A stretch of 52,192 nucleotides of DNA, from NCBI GenBank assembly GCA_028292745.1, contig JAQGLT010000049.1, positions 1 through 52,192 of the forward strand, in the 5' to 3' direction. This stretch comes from Polaromonas sp. GTDB lineage: Bacteria; Pseudomonadota; Gammaproteobacteria; Burkholderiales; Burkholderiaceae_C. This document shows positions 17,656 through 26,769 of the stretch, piece after piece. The translations under genes and the position numbers were made by a program. Numbering within the stretch: position 1 is the first letter of the stretch; the number at the start of each line of letters is the position of its first letter. The notes beneath the pieces were generated by a model. That model made no database searches. It was not told the origin of the DNA and saw only the letters and a list, made by a program, of their open reading frames with translations.

Positions 17656-18246
17656 TCAACGGCGCTGCGCAGAGTTCATGATTTGCTCCAGGATGGTGGT
17701 GCCTCGGTTGAGGACCTCGTCGCCATCGTCGGGCAGGCTGCCTTGGGGCGTCAGGTGATTCACCATCTCGGGCAGGATTTGCGCCATGCCGCTGGACACT
17801 TCCTCCGTGCTGACCCCCAGCTGTTGCGACAGGCGCGACAACTCCTCTGTTCCAACCACGTCATCGATGGCTCCCGGCGCCAGTTCCTCGTTCCCATCGG
17901 TCGATACCCAGGACGCCGCCTGCTGGGTATAGCCTTTTTGCTGGAACCGCTGCAGCACGCCGCCAATTCCACCGTTGCGCTGAACCCACTGCATGGCCAG
18001 GGGCAGCAGCAACGCCATCATCGCGCCCTTTCCGCCCAGGCCACCCAAACCGCCGCCCATGCCGCCGCCGCCCAGTCCCCCAAGGCCCCCCAAACCAGCG
18101 CCCGACCCCGCCCCCCGGCCCAACAAGCCGCCCAGCAAATCGCCAAGGCCGCCCCCATCCATGCCGCCGCCCATCGAACGTGAATCGGCACCCCGTGCAC
18201 TGCCGAGCACACTACCCAAAATCTGCCCCAGGATATCGTTTGCCAT
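17656..18246 (-). CDS. YidB family protein (DUF937)
   Basis: This 196-residue protein starts MANDILGQILGSVLG, followed by a strongly glycine-rich, low-complexity stretch (about 20-75, runs of GLGGLGGLGG type). The C-terminal domain is helical, with GIGGVLQRFQQKGYTQQAAS and a segment near PGAIDDVVGTEELSRLSQQLG. This matches the YidB/DUF937 family, whose function is poorly known. GGAG lies eight bases before the ATG. The gene is upstream of, and co-directional with, the first PBP gene with 55 bases between, so co-transcription is possible. Confidence 0.85.
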   Translation of the reverse strand: MANDILGQILGSVLGSARGADSRSMGGGMDGGGLGDLLGGLLGRGAGSGAGLGGLGGLGGGGMGGGLGGLGGKGAMMALLLPLAMQWVQRNGGIGGVLQRFQQKGYTQQAASWVSTDGNEELAPGAIDDVVGTEELSRLSQQLGVSTEEVSSGMAQILPEMVNHLTPQGSLPDDGDEVLNRGTTILEQIMNSAQRR

Positions 18247-18533
18247 TTCATGCTCCAGTAGTGGTAAAAGCGCTCACGATAAGCGCGGGCAAACCGGATG
18301 CACGTAGGCTGCCGCCGCAAAAACAGGCACGCTGCGGGCTGAAACGGCCTGTGCCCAAGATGTTGGGCCAAAGCAGGCAATCAAAAAAGATACGCAAAAA
18401 AACACATTGTCACGCGGGTAAATACCAATCCCCGCTACGCTTGGTTTCTTAGTTCTCTTCTTTTTTGCCGCACGCCTTCGACTTTGCATGCGGCCTGCCC
18501 TGTCTTTGGTCTTTATTTATCCAGAAAGCCTCT

Positions 18534-19547
18534 ATGAATATTTCTCGCCTCGGCAAAAAGTCTTTTGCTTCTTCACGCGCCGGTGCGCTCACTGTTGCTG
18601 CTGCAGCCGGAGCGGCCGCCACGGCGGTCTGGGTGGAGGTACGGGCACGCCGCGCTGAACGCGAGAACCCGCCTGAGGGCGATTTCATCGACATCGACGG
18701 CGTCCGTGTGCACTATGTCCTGCGCGGGGAAGGCCCGCCGGTGGTGCTGCTGCACGGCAACAACGTCACGCAGGCTGACTTCAGCGCCAGCGGCCTCCTC
18801 GACCGGTTGGCAAAGACGCATCAGGTCATTGCTTTCGACCGGCCGGGCTATGGGCACAGCGCGCGGCCCCGCGACCGGCTCTGGCATCCGACCGCGCAGG
18901 CGGCCCTCTTTCACACCGCGCTGGCGCGGCTGGGCATTGAGCAACCAGTGATCTTCGGCCACTCGATGGGCACCATGGTGGCGCTCGCCATGGCGCTGGA
19001 CTTTCCGGCTGACGTGCGCGGCCTGGTGCTGGCGGGCGGTTATTACTATCCCAGCCTGCGGGTGGATGCCTTGTTGACAGCGCCAGTCGCCCTGCCCGTC
19101 CTGGGGGACGCCATGCGTTACACGGTCACGGCCCTGTCGGCTCGCGCCATGCTCGACGGCCTGGTCAAGGGCATGTTCGCGCCCAAAGAAGTGCCCGTGA
19201 ATTTCCTTCCCACGCTTTCGCGCGAGATGCTGCTGAGGCCGGTGCAGCTGCGGGCCAACGCAGAGGACGCCGCTTTCATGATTCCCGCCGCACGCACCCT
19301 CTGCAGCCGCTATGGCGAACTCAAGCTGCCCGTGACGCTCATCGCCGGCGCCGACGATCTGGTGGTTGATGTGAAAGCCCATTCCACGCGTTTGCACAGC
19401 GAGCTGCCGCACAGCGAACTGCAGGTCGTGCCTGAAACCGGGCACATGGTCCACCACATCGCGCAGGACGCCATCGTGGCGGCCATCGACAAGGCGCTGA
19501 CGGCATCAGATGCCCCGCCTGTCTCCCAACCCCAACAGAGCGAGTAA
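18534..19547 (+). CDS. Alpha/beta hydrolase, N-terminally membrane-anchored or exported
   Basis: This 337-residue protein has a hydrophobic Ala-rich N-terminal segment (about 16-35) that could be an anchor or uncleaved signal. The hydrolase core follows: oxyanion region VVLLHGNNVTQADF (70-83), nucleophile elbow FGHSMGTMVAL (Ser144), acid in IAGADDLVVDVKAH near residue 280 and His in VPETGHMVHH near 309. I chose the ATG at 18534 because it gives a clean signal-like start. It is divergent from the YidB-like gene. The substrate is unknown; haloperoxidase- or esterase-like activity is possible. Confidence 0.85.
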   Translation: MNISRLGKKSFASSRAGALTVAAAAGAAATAVWVEVRARRAERENPPEGDFIDIDGVRVHYVLRGEGPPVVLLHGNNVTQADFSASGLLDRLAKTHQVIAFDRPGYGHSARPRDRLWHPTAQAALFHTALARLGIEQPVIFGHSMGTMVALAMALDFPADVRGLVLAGGYYYPSLRVDALLTAPVALPVLGDAMRYTVTALSARAMLDGLVKGMFAPKEVPVNFLPTLSREMLLRPVQLRANAEDAAFMIPAARTLCSRYGELKLPVTLIAGADDLVVDVKAHSTRLHSELPHSELQVVPETGHMVHHIAQDAIVAAIDKALTASDAPPVSQPQQSE

Positions 19548-19955
19548 TCCCAGGAAAGCACCGGACCTGGCCGGCAGCTTCCGGCAGGTGGGCCGGGACG
19601 CAATGCGGGCCAGCCATTGGAAGGACGGCACCGTCGCCTGCCCTTGAGGTGCGGGTGACCGCCTTGCCGATAAATTCAAGCGAAACAGGGCTGTAGCGCA
19701 ATAGGCATCAGGGTAAACAGCTATTATTTTAGTAGCAACCATCGGCGATTTGAACGGGTGAGTGGCAGGGCCGCTGTGCCGAGGCGAGTGGCACAAGTGC
19801 ACCCGCACTGGCCTGAAGGGGTTTCGGGCACACCGTGATTTTTCTTAGGCGACAAACAATGGCGGCCTGCAGGAACACCGCAATGCAGGTGTAATGCAGG
19901 GGCCCGGCTCCTCGCATACCCATTCCCACCCCTTCCAAATTCACGTTGGCCGCTT
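19548..19955. other. Non-coding stretch with a degenerate repeat copy
   Basis: I see no gene here. At 19683-19740 the sequence matches the dispersed repeat described at 25855 and 43280: AAACAGG, then AGCG, then CAGCTAT and TAGCAACC in the same order. The rest is unremarkable and contains no clear promoter for the MFS gene. Confidence 0.45.
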
Positions 19956-21182
19956 TTGTCCCACCGCATTCTGCCCACTTCCTCTCCTATTTCACCGGCC
20001 ACCCGCCGCACTATCCTGCTGCTGTCCTGTGGCACTTTCGCCAGCATGGCGGCCCAGCGCATCTGCGATGCCATGCTGCCCGAGCTGTCGCGCCTGTTCG
20101 CGGTCAGCCTGGCGCAGGCGGCGCAGGTGGTCTCGGTGTTTGCCATCACCTATGGCGCCTCCCAGCTCTTTTATGGCCCGCTGGGCGACCGGCTTGGCAA
20201 GTTCCGGGTGATCACCTTTGCCACCCTGGGCTGCAGCGTCGGCAGCATCCTGGCGGTGTTTGCCACGACGCTGGATGTGCTGGTGTTCGCGCGCGTGTTG
20301 ATGGCGCTGGGCGCGGCAGCCATGATTCCGCTGGCCATGGCCTGGATCGGCGATGCGGTGCCGTCCGACCAGCTGCATGAAATGCTGACCCGCACCGGGC
20401 TGGGCAGCACCCTGGGCATCGTCGGCGGCCAGCTGGTCGGCGGCCTGCTGACCGACGTGCTGGGCTGGCGGTGGGCCTTTGCGTTCATAACGGTGCTGTT
20501 CGGCGTGGTGGGCTGTCTCATGTACGGCGACCTGCGCAGCCAGCGCACACTGCCCGGCAAAGCCCCGCCACACGCCGGGTCGGCAGTGCGCCATGGCTTT
20601 GTCAAACAGGCTCTGCTTATCATCACCGGACCCTGGTCGCGCATCATTTTGCTGCTGGGCTTGGTGGAAGGCGCGGCGGGGTTCGGGGTGCTGGCGATGT
20701 GGGCCTCGCACCTGCACCGCTCGCTTGGGCTGTCGCTGTCGATGTCAGGTGCGATCGTCGCCTTGTTCGGCCTGGGTGGCATGCTTTACATGGCGCTCGG
20801 CCCGCGCCTGATTCGCCGCTTTAGCCAGCAGGGGCTGGTCTTGACCGGCGGAACCATCGTGGGCATCAGCGCGGTGGTGTTGGCTTACACCCCGCACTGG
20901 GCGCCTTCGATTCCGGCCAGCCTGATGGCGGGCTTCGGCTTTTTCATGTTCCACAACACCATGCAGGCCAACGCCACCCAGATGACTCCGCACGCGCGGG
21001 GCACGGCGGTGTCGCTGTTTGCCTCGTTCCTGTTCCTGGGCCAGTCCATCGGCGTGGTGCTGGCAGCCAGCCTGGTTGACCGCATCGGCACCAACGCCGT
21101 GGTGGCGCTTGGCGGCGGGGTGCTGGCGATGGAAGGCGTGGTCTTTGCCTGGTTGCTGCGGCAGCGCCAGGCGGCCGGCTGA
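19956..21182 (+). CDS. MFS transporter (DHA1-like)
   Basis: This is a 408-residue inner-membrane transporter with about twelve hydrophobic segments. The loop after helix 2 has YGPLGDRLGKFRVI, the classic motif A of proton-coupled antiporters. Helix 1 begins at RRTILLLSCGTFASMAAQ, so the start must lie upstream of the first internal ATG (20046). I use the TTG at 19956, the most upstream in-frame start seen, but this is uncertain. Export of small molecules is the usual role; the substrate is unknown. It sits between the two PBP genes. Confidence 0.85.
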   Translation: MSHRILPTSSPISPATRRTILLLSCGTFASMAAQRICDAMLPELSRLFAVSLAQAAQVVSVFAITYGASQLFYGPLGDRLGKFRVITFATLGCSVGSILAVFATTLDVLVFARVLMALGAAAMIPLAMAWIGDAVPSDQLHEMLTRTGLGSTLGIVGGQLVGGLLTDVLGWRWAFAFITVLFGVVGCLMYGDLRSQRTLPGKAPPHAGSAVRHGFVKQALLIITGPWSRIILLLGLVEGAAGFGVLAMWASHLHRSLGLSLSMSGAIVALFGLGGMLYMALGPRLIRRFSQQGLVLTGGTIVGISAVVLAYTPHWAPSIPASLMAGFGFFMFHNTMQANATQMTPHARGTAVSLFASFLFLGQSIGVVLAASLVDRIGTNAVVALGGGVLAMEGVVFAWLLRQRQAAG

Positions 21183-21212
21183 CCGCCCTGGCAGCACGCT
21201 CAGCCATCACGG

Positions 21213-23276
21213 CTACTGAAGCTGCCTCAAAATCCTGCCAAACAGGCCGTTGACGATCTGGCTCAGCGGATCGTTGCGCCGTTGCTGCTGCTGCGGCGGC
21301 TGTTGTCCGGGCGAGGCCTGCGGCGGCTGCGGCCTCGGACGGGGAATGTCGAATTCGGCGTTCTGGTCGAGCAGACGGCTGCGCAGCGCCTGCTGGAAAA
21401 CATCGCCCACCATCGGGAGCGCGCTGCGCGCGCCCTGCCCCCACGCGCCCATCGTCACGCTGTTGTCGTTAAAGCCCACCCGCGCCCCGGCCACCAGCTG
21501 CGGATGCATCATGATGAACCAGCCGTCGGTGTTGTCCTGCGTGGTGCCGGTCTTGCCGGCCACATCGGCCTGAATGCCGTAGCGCTGGCGAATCGCGCTG
21601 CCGGTGCCGTGGTCGATCACGCCCCGCATCACGTCGACCAGCGTCAGCGCCTGCGCGCGCGGCATGGCCGGCTGGCTCTCCCTGACCGGCTCGAAAGCCT
21701 CCAGCAGCTGGCCATTGCGGTCTTCCACGCTGGCCACCAGCACTGGCATCAGGTAGTGGCCGGCATTGGCGATGCTGCCGTAGGCGGCCACCATTTCGAG
21801 CAGCGTCACCGGGCTGGTGCCCAGGGCCAGCGAGGGTACCAGGTCCAGCTTGCTCTGCCGCACGCCCAGGGACTGGGCCAGCTGCGCCACCGACGCCGGG
21901 CCGACGTTCTGCATCAGCTGGGCCGTGATCGTATTTTTGGAATAAGTCAGGCCGTCGCGCAAACTGACGGGCATTCCCGTCGGGGGCGTTTCATCGCTGG
22001 GCGTCCATACCGCGCCGCCCTGGGAAGTGATGGAAACCGCCCGGTCGACATAGGTGTCCGACGGGTCCAGCCCTTTCATGAAAGCCGCGCCGTACACGAA
22101 CGGCTTGAAGGTCGACCCCGGCTGGCGGCGCGCCTGGCTCACATGGTCGAACTGCTCCTGCGCATAGTCCCGGCTGCCCACCCAGGCGCGCACGGCGCCG
22201 CTGCGCGGGTCCAGCGCCAGAAAGCCGGCCTGCAGCACGGCGCGCTCCTGCCCGGCCTTGCGCTGGCCGTCCGCCAGCTTTTGCAGCTGCGCCAGCTGCC
22301 GCGCCATGGCCTGGTTGGCCAGTTTTTGTATCCGGGCGTCCAGCGTGGTGCGCACCCGCAGGCCATCGGCATGGATGTCATAGCCCTTGTGGTCGGCCCA
22401 GGCCACCAGCCATTTGCGCAGATGCTGCGCCACATGGGGCGCGGCGCCGAGCGGCTCGACCTGGCGCTCGAAGTCCAGCTTGAGCGGCCGTTTGGCCAGC
22501 GCCTCGACCCGTGCCGGCTCTAACTTGCCGTTCTTGGCCATTTGCGCCAGCACCAGGTTGCGGCGCTTGCGCGCGCGCTCGGGGTTGAGCACCGGGTTGT
22601 AGTAACTCGTGCCCTTGAGCATGCCGATCAGCGTGGCGCTTTCCAGCACGTCGAGCTTGTCGGCCGACTTGTCGAAATAAGTGCGCGCGGCCATTTCAAT
22701 GCCAAAGGCGTTGTAGAGAAACGGCACCGTGTTGAGGTAGGTTTCCAGGATTTCCCGCTTGGAATACACCGCCTCGATCTTGATGGCGGTAATCGCTTCC
22801 TTGACCTTGCGGTTGATGGTGGCGGCGCGGCCGATCTCTTCGGGATACAGGTTGCGTGCCAGCTGCTGCGTGATGGTCGAGCCGCCTTGCAGCTCGCCCG
22901 ACAGCGTGCTGAGCACAGCGCCCGCCGTGCGGCGAAAGTCGATGCCGTGGTGGTCGTAAAACCGCCGGTCTTCGGTGGCGATCAGGGCATTGACGACGTT
23001 GGGCGATATCTTGTCCAGCGTCACCCACTGCCGGTTGATGCGCTTGTATTCGGCCAGCACCGTGCCGTCGGAGGCAAGCAGCACCGAAGGCACCTCGGAC
23101 TTGGCCTTGCGCAGGTCACCGATGCCGGGGGTGAATGGAATCAGCACCAGCACGTACACAAGCCCGACGGCCGGCAGCACCAGCGCGGCCCGGACCGGGT
23201 GCTGCCTGACGAGGCCGCTCAGGCGGTGAAACTGGGCAGTGGAGAACGCGGCGGCACGTTGGAGAAGAGGTGTCAT
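21213..23276 (-). CDS. Class A penicillin-binding protein (PBP1A-like), paralog 2
   Basis: This 687-residue bifunctional murein synthase has one transmembrane segment (about 30-48), ATEDRRFYDHHGID (100-113, Glu102) and LQGGSTITQQLARNLYPE (129-146) in the glycosyltransferase domain. The transpeptidase motifs are STFK (388-391), SKN (446-448) and KTG (575-577). It is highly similar to the protein encoded at 15180-17600 over the whole core but lacks that paralog's insert of about 48 residues before the transpeptidase. Its tail is Gln/Pro-rich. All catalytic motifs are intact in both, so neither looks decayed. Confidence 0.93.
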   Translation of the reverse strand: MTPLLQRAAAFSTAQFHRLSGLVRQHPVRAALVLPAVGLVYVLVLIPFTPGIGDLRKAKSEVPSVLLASDGTVLAEYKRINRQWVTLDKISPNVVNALIATEDRRFYDHHGIDFRRTAGAVLSTLSGELQGGSTITQQLARNLYPEEIGRAATINRKVKEAITAIKIEAVYSKREILETYLNTVPFLYNAFGIEMAARTYFDKSADKLDVLESATLIGMLKGTSYYNPVLNPERARKRRNLVLAQMAKNGKLEPARVEALAKRPLKLDFERQVEPLGAAPHVAQHLRKWLVAWADHKGYDIHADGLRVRTTLDARIQKLANQAMARQLAQLQKLADGQRKAGQERAVLQAGFLALDPRSGAVRAWVGSRDYAQEQFDHVSQARRQPGSTFKPFVYGAAFMKGLDPSDTYVDRAVSITSQGGAVWTPSDETPPTGMPVSLRDGLTYSKNTITAQLMQNVGPASVAQLAQSLGVRQSKLDLVPSLALGTSPVTLLEMVAAYGSIANAGHYLMPVLVASVEDRNGQLLEAFEPVRESQPAMPRAQALTLVDVMRGVIDHGTGSAIRQRYGIQADVAGKTGTTQDNTDGWFIMMHPQLVAGARVGFNDNSVTMGAWGQGARSALPMVGDVFQQALRSRLLDQNAEFDIPRPRPQPPQASPGQQPPQQQQRRNDPLSQIVNGLFGRILRQLQ

Positions 23277-23586
23277 GCGCAGAGTTTAAGGGGCACAAAG
23301 ACCCAAGCGCGGCAACCGGCCGCCATGCCATGCACAGGCCTGGCAAAAAACACGTCCTTGCTACTGAATGCATAGCTGCCGATGCTTGCTGCATCAGCGC
23401 AAACAGCACATTTGGCACTGAATCCAGTCTTGAATCCCGTGGGGTAGCAGCTTTTTATGGAGCAGCAACTCCTCGCTGCCCTGCGCGCATTGTCGCTCGC
23501 AGGCGAACCGGTACTGAGGCAATGGCCTACAGAAGTGCCACCTGGCAGCCGCTAAGGTGCGGTATCACCACAACCAGGAGATCGAC
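23277..23586. other. Non-coding stretch with an inverted repeat-family copy
   Basis: No gene is seen. The reverse complement of 23356-23412 contains GCAGCTATGCATTCAGTAGC, close to GCAGCTATGAATTCAGGAGC in the 43280 repeat, so this appears to be a degenerate copy in the opposite orientation. The ribosome site of the next gene (AGGAG, 23576-23580) lies at the end of the stretch. Confidence 0.45.
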
Positions 23587-23799
23587 ATGACCATGCAACC
23601 CGGCATCCAGCCCGACCGCGTTAACGTGAACAACACAGGCGAAATGGCGCAATGGGCCAAAAAGCTGGACGTTACCGATGCCCAACTGCGGGAAGCCGTG
23701 GCGGCGGTGGGCGACAAGGCAAGCGATGTGGAAATGCACCTGAAAGGCACCCGCAGCACGACCAATGCCGACAGAGTTGACGAGCTGGGCGCAAATTAG
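23587..23799 (+). CDS. Small DUF3606 family protein
   Basis: This 70-residue soluble protein contains a DUF3606-type core: RVNVNNTGEMAQWAKKLDVT, then DAQLREAVAAVGDKASDVEMHL. These proteins resemble a small helical DNA- or protein-binding fold, and their function is not established. AGGAG sits six bases before the ATG at 23587, which decides this start over an upstream in-frame one. It stands alone between the second PBP gene and the DUF2235 gene. Confidence 0.8.
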   Translation: MTMQPGIQPDRVNVNNTGEMAQWAKKLDVTDAQLREAVAAVGDKASDVEMHLKGTRSTTNADRVDELGAN

Positions 23800-23939
23800 G
23801 CCGCTGCTTCGATCCGGCACGGCGGCCAGTCCCTCCAGGCGGGCTACCAGGGGCTTAAAGGCCAATGCCCAACCGCCAAGCCAGGCCGTGAACCCAGGCT
23901 GGCTGGCATTCAACACATGCTGATAACGGGGGCAGCACC

Positions 23940-25706
23940 ATGGCCAGACAGCTCATCGTCTGCTGCGACGGCACCAACAACAACCTGACCGGGCGCCGCA
24001 ACGATACCAACGTCACCCAGCTGTGCGAGCTGCTGGCGCCCGAGGCGCAGGAGCAGCGCCTGTACTACGACCCGGGCGTCGGCAACCCGGGCGAGCTTCC
24101 CGGCGCCACCTGGGGCGACAAGCTCAGCCGGCGCTATGAACGGCTGCACGGGCTGGTGTTTGGCAAGGGCATCTACGAGAACATCGAAGAGGCCTACCGC
24201 TTCATCATGCGCAACTGGCAGCTTGGAGACGAAATTTACCTGTTCGGTTTTTCACGCGGCGCCTTCACCGCGCGCAGCGTGGGCGGCTTGGTCACCCAGT
24301 TCGGCATCCTGCGCGCCGGCATGGAGGGGCTGGTGCCGACGCTGCTGCACATCTACTTCTCGGACCGTCAAAAAGGCAGGCAGGAATACGAACGCATCCG
24401 GGCCCAGATTCGCGCCCTTTACTGCGACCAGGCAGGCCGCGAGGCGCCGGTCTGGTTTGTCGGCGTCTGGGACACGGTGGCCTCGGTTGGAGCGCCATTG
24501 CTGAGCCGCGAGATCACCGCTTCCCCCACCATCGCCGGTAAAAACTTCAGGCATGTCAGGCATGCGCTGGCACTGGATGAATACCGCAGGAATTTCCTGC
24601 CCCGGCCGTATGCCATCGAAACTGGCTACGACTATGCGCAGCACGGGCAGAGCATCCGGCAGGAATGGTTTTCAGGCGCGCATTGCGACGTGGGCGGCGG
24701 CTATGCCAATGCGCAGGCGGGCCTGTCGCATCAAACCCTGCTGTGGATGGTCGGCGAAGCTGCCGGCTGCGGCCTTCGGCTGCATCCCGACGTGCTTGAC
24801 GGCGCCGGCCGGCCCGATGCGGCGCTGATCGCACAACGCCTGGACAGCCAGTCCGACTGGCATGGTGCCCGGCAAAAACGCGTCCACAGCGAAACCTACA
24901 AATCGCCGCTGTGGGCACTGGGCGGACAGGCAGTGCGCGATCCGCAGGACCATGGCCATTTTTCGCGCCCGGTGGCCTTGCCGGTCGAGTCGCCCACCGT
25001 GGGCGCGAACGGCCTGGCTTTTCCGGCCGATACCGCCTGGCGGCAGCCCCGTCTGCGCCAACCGGCACGTGAGCCTTCCCGGCCCGAAGAAAAAACCGCG
25101 CTGAATTACCTCGGCCATCCCGCGCTTCACCTGCTGCTGGCCGCGCTGTGCGGCCTTTTCTTTTGGGCGGTGGCGGGCGCGCTGCTGCTCGGGCCGGCCG
25201 TCATTCAGGGCAACACCCTGTGGCGGCAGCTGGCGGCCATGCTCGGCCGGCTTGCTCAAATCCACGAGGCCAACCTGAATCTGGCCGGCTGGCAGCTTGG
25301 CTGGTGGACGCACTGCAGGCTGCCCGCCGACTGCATGCCCACGGCTGTCCACCCCGCCCGTGCGCTGCTGGCCGACTTTGGACTGATTGCCGCGTACGGC
25401 TACCTGCTGGCATTCGCCGTCAGCTGGGCATTTGCCCGCCTGGCCGGGCTGGGGCGGGTCGGCATGGGCCGCAGGCCATGGCTCAACCTGCTCGGCATGG
25501 CGGCCTGCGTCGCGGTGCTGGGCGACGCGGCTGAAAACCTGCTGACCGCCGCCCTGCTTTTTTCCAGCGCGAATGCCTACCTCCCCGGGCTGCCGCAGAT
25601 GCTTGGCATCGGCATGTCGCTTGCCGCATGGGCAAAATGCATCGGCCTGGCCGGCAGCGCTGTTCTGGTGGTCTGGGCTTGCATGAGCAAAGGCAGGGCG
25701 CGCTAA
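23940..25706 (+). CDS. DUF2235 hydrolase domain protein with C-terminal membrane segments
   Basis: This is a 588-residue protein. Residues 1-300 form a DUF2235 alpha/beta hydrolase (the fold of Tle1-type phospholipases): LIVCCDGTNNN at 5-15, GFSRGAFTAR with nucleophile Ser105, GVWDTVASVG with Asp178 and WFSGAHCDVGGGY with His248, giving a full Ser-Asp-His set. After about residue 390 come four hydrophobic segments (near 395-422, 480-508, 518-542 and 555-582) that should anchor it in the membrane. Tle1 effectors are usually secreted, but membrane-anchored DUF2235 proteins also occur. No type VI secretion genes are nearby, so an effector role is not supported. Lipid or ester hydrolysis at the membrane is an inference. 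Confidence 0.85.
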   Translation: MARQLIVCCDGTNNNLTGRRNDTNVTQLCELLAPEAQEQRLYYDPGVGNPGELPGATWGDKLSRRYERLHGLVFGKGIYENIEEAYRFIMRNWQLGDEIYLFGFSRGAFTARSVGGLVTQFGILRAGMEGLVPTLLHIYFSDRQKGRQEYERIRAQIRALYCDQAGREAPVWFVGVWDTVASVGAPLLSREITASPTIAGKNFRHVRHALALDEYRRNFLPRPYAIETGYDYAQHGQSIRQEWFSGAHCDVGGGYANAQAGLSHQTLLWMVGEAAGCGLRLHPDVLDGAGRPDAALIAQRLDSQSDWHGARQKRVHSETYKSPLWALGGQAVRDPQDHGHFSRPVALPVESPTVGANGLAFPADTAWRQPRLRQPAREPSRPEEKTALNYLGHPALHLLLAALCGLFFWAVAGALLLGPAVIQGNTLWRQLAAMLGRLAQIHEANLNLAGWQLGWWTHCRLPADCMPTAVHPARALLADFGLIAAYGYLLAFAVSWAFARLAGLGRVGMGRRPWLNLLGMAACVAVLGDAAENLLTAALLFSSANAYLPGLPQMLGIGMSLAAWAKCIGLAGSAVLVVWACMSKGRAR

Positions 25707-25854
25707 TGCAATAAGCAAGGCAGGGCTTTTCCGCCACGGCCTGCGTATTGAGCAGAGGAGCCTTGGGGGGCGGCTTCATGCGCCGAAGTTGTGCGCTAGG
25801 CCAAACCACCCTGACTGGCAACAGCCGCACACCTGGGTCGCCAGTTTTCCAAAC

Positions 25855-25992
25855 GCCAGGGAAAACCAGGGAAATTGCACAGTTTTTGATCAAAACGGGC
25901 TCTAGCGGAGGCAGCGCCTGCGCTAGCAGCTATGATTTCAGGAGCAACAAGGCGGCCCGGCTTCGCTGTTGCCAGCCAGAGTGAAACCGCGC
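25855..25992 (+). repeat. Dispersed palindromic repeat, copy A
   Basis: About 135 bases match 43280-43416 at high identity by eye. It contains the perfect palindrome TTTTGATCAAAA (25884-25895), then a hairpin AGCGgAGGC-agc-GCCTgCGCT, then GCAGCTATGATTTCAGGAGC, and ends with a TGTTGCCAGCCAGA segment. It lies in the 358-base gene-free gap 25707-26064; nothing else is seen in that gap. Confidence 0.8.
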
Positions 25993-26064
25993 TTGAACTT
26001 CTGCGGCTGTAGCGCCAGGCGCTAGGCGCCCAGCGCCAGGCCGCGCCGGCAACTGGGGTGCGAT

Positions 26065-26769
26065 TCAGCTCAGGCCGGTGACCGGCAGGGCAGCGCCATG
26101 CACGGCTTTTGCTGAATCGGAGGCCAGAAACACGATCACACTGGCCAGGTCCTTCGGCTCGACCCACAGCCCCGGGTCGGCGGCGGGCATGGCAGCGCGG
26201 TTTTCCGGCGTGTTGATGATTGTCGGCAGAACGCAGTTGACGTTGATGTTTTTGACCCGCAACTCGGCCGCCATGGCCTCGGTCAAACGGATCACGACGC
26301 TTTTGGCGGCGCAGTACGCCCCCATCTGCGCCATGCCTTTGTGCGCCGCGTGTGCCCCGACATTGACGATCTTTCCGCCGCCGCTTTGCAGCATGTGCGG
26401 CACCACGGCCCTGGCGGTATTGAGCAGCGTGCCGGCATTGATGTCCAGAAGGAAGTCCCAGGTGCCCGGCGCTGTCTCATGCACGGCCTCGCCCATGCGA
26501 AAGCTGCCGGCCAAATTGCACAGCACATCGATCCGCCCGAAACGCGCCACCGCCGCATCGACCGCAGCCGCAACCTGCGGGCCGTCGAGCAAGTCAGCGG
26601 CCAGCAACTGGCGGTCATCGCTGTCCTCGCCGAAGGCCAGTCGCAGAAGTTCAAGCTGCCGGTCGATCAGGACCAGGCGAGCGCCCTGGCTGGCGAAGGC
26701 GGCCGCCACCGCCTGCCCGAGGTTGCCGGCCGCGCCGGTCACCATGACGGTACGTTGTGCCGTGCTCAT
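26065..26769 (-). CDS. Short-chain dehydrogenase/reductase, last gene of the Phe/Tyr operon
   Basis: This 234-residue NAD(P)-dependent oxidoreductase has MVTGAAGNLGQAVAAAFASQ at the start (Rossmann glycine motif), NLAGSF as the NAG equivalent, and the catalytic segment GAHAAHKGMAQMGAYCAAK with intact Tyr and Lys. The ATG at 26769 overlaps the phhA stop by four bases, so it is translationally coupled to the phenylalanine hydroxylase gene. A role as a dihydropteridine reductase that recycles the pterin cofactor of PhhA would fit the context, but that is inference; the sequence gives no specific substrate signature. Confidence 0.88.
   Translation of the reverse strand: MSTAQRTVMVTGAAGNLGQAVAAAFASQGARLVLIDRQLELLRLAFGEDSDDRQLLAADLLDGPQVAAAVDAAVARFGRIDVLCNLAGSFRMGEAVHETAPGTWDFLLDINAGTLLNTARAVVPHMLQSGGGKIVNVGAHAAHKGMAQMGAYCAAKSVVIRLTEAMAAELRVKNINVNCVLPTIINTPENRAAMPAADPGLWVEPKDLASVIVFLASDSAKAVHGAALPVTGLS

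Noticed and set aside
18050..18200. Glycine-rich repeat tract in the YidB-like gene as a possible DNA repeat element
   Set aside because: It is low-complexity coding sequence for Gly/Leu runs, typical of this family, with no exact DNA unit.
21282..22523. Open frame of about 410 codons on the plus strand opposite the second PBP gene
   Set aside because: Same shadow effect; the sense strand has all PBP motifs and the antisense product resembles nothing.
23940..25706. DUF2235 protein as a type VI secretion effector
   Set aside because: No VgrG, PAAR, Hcp or immunity-like genes are in the window and the C-terminus has membrane segments.
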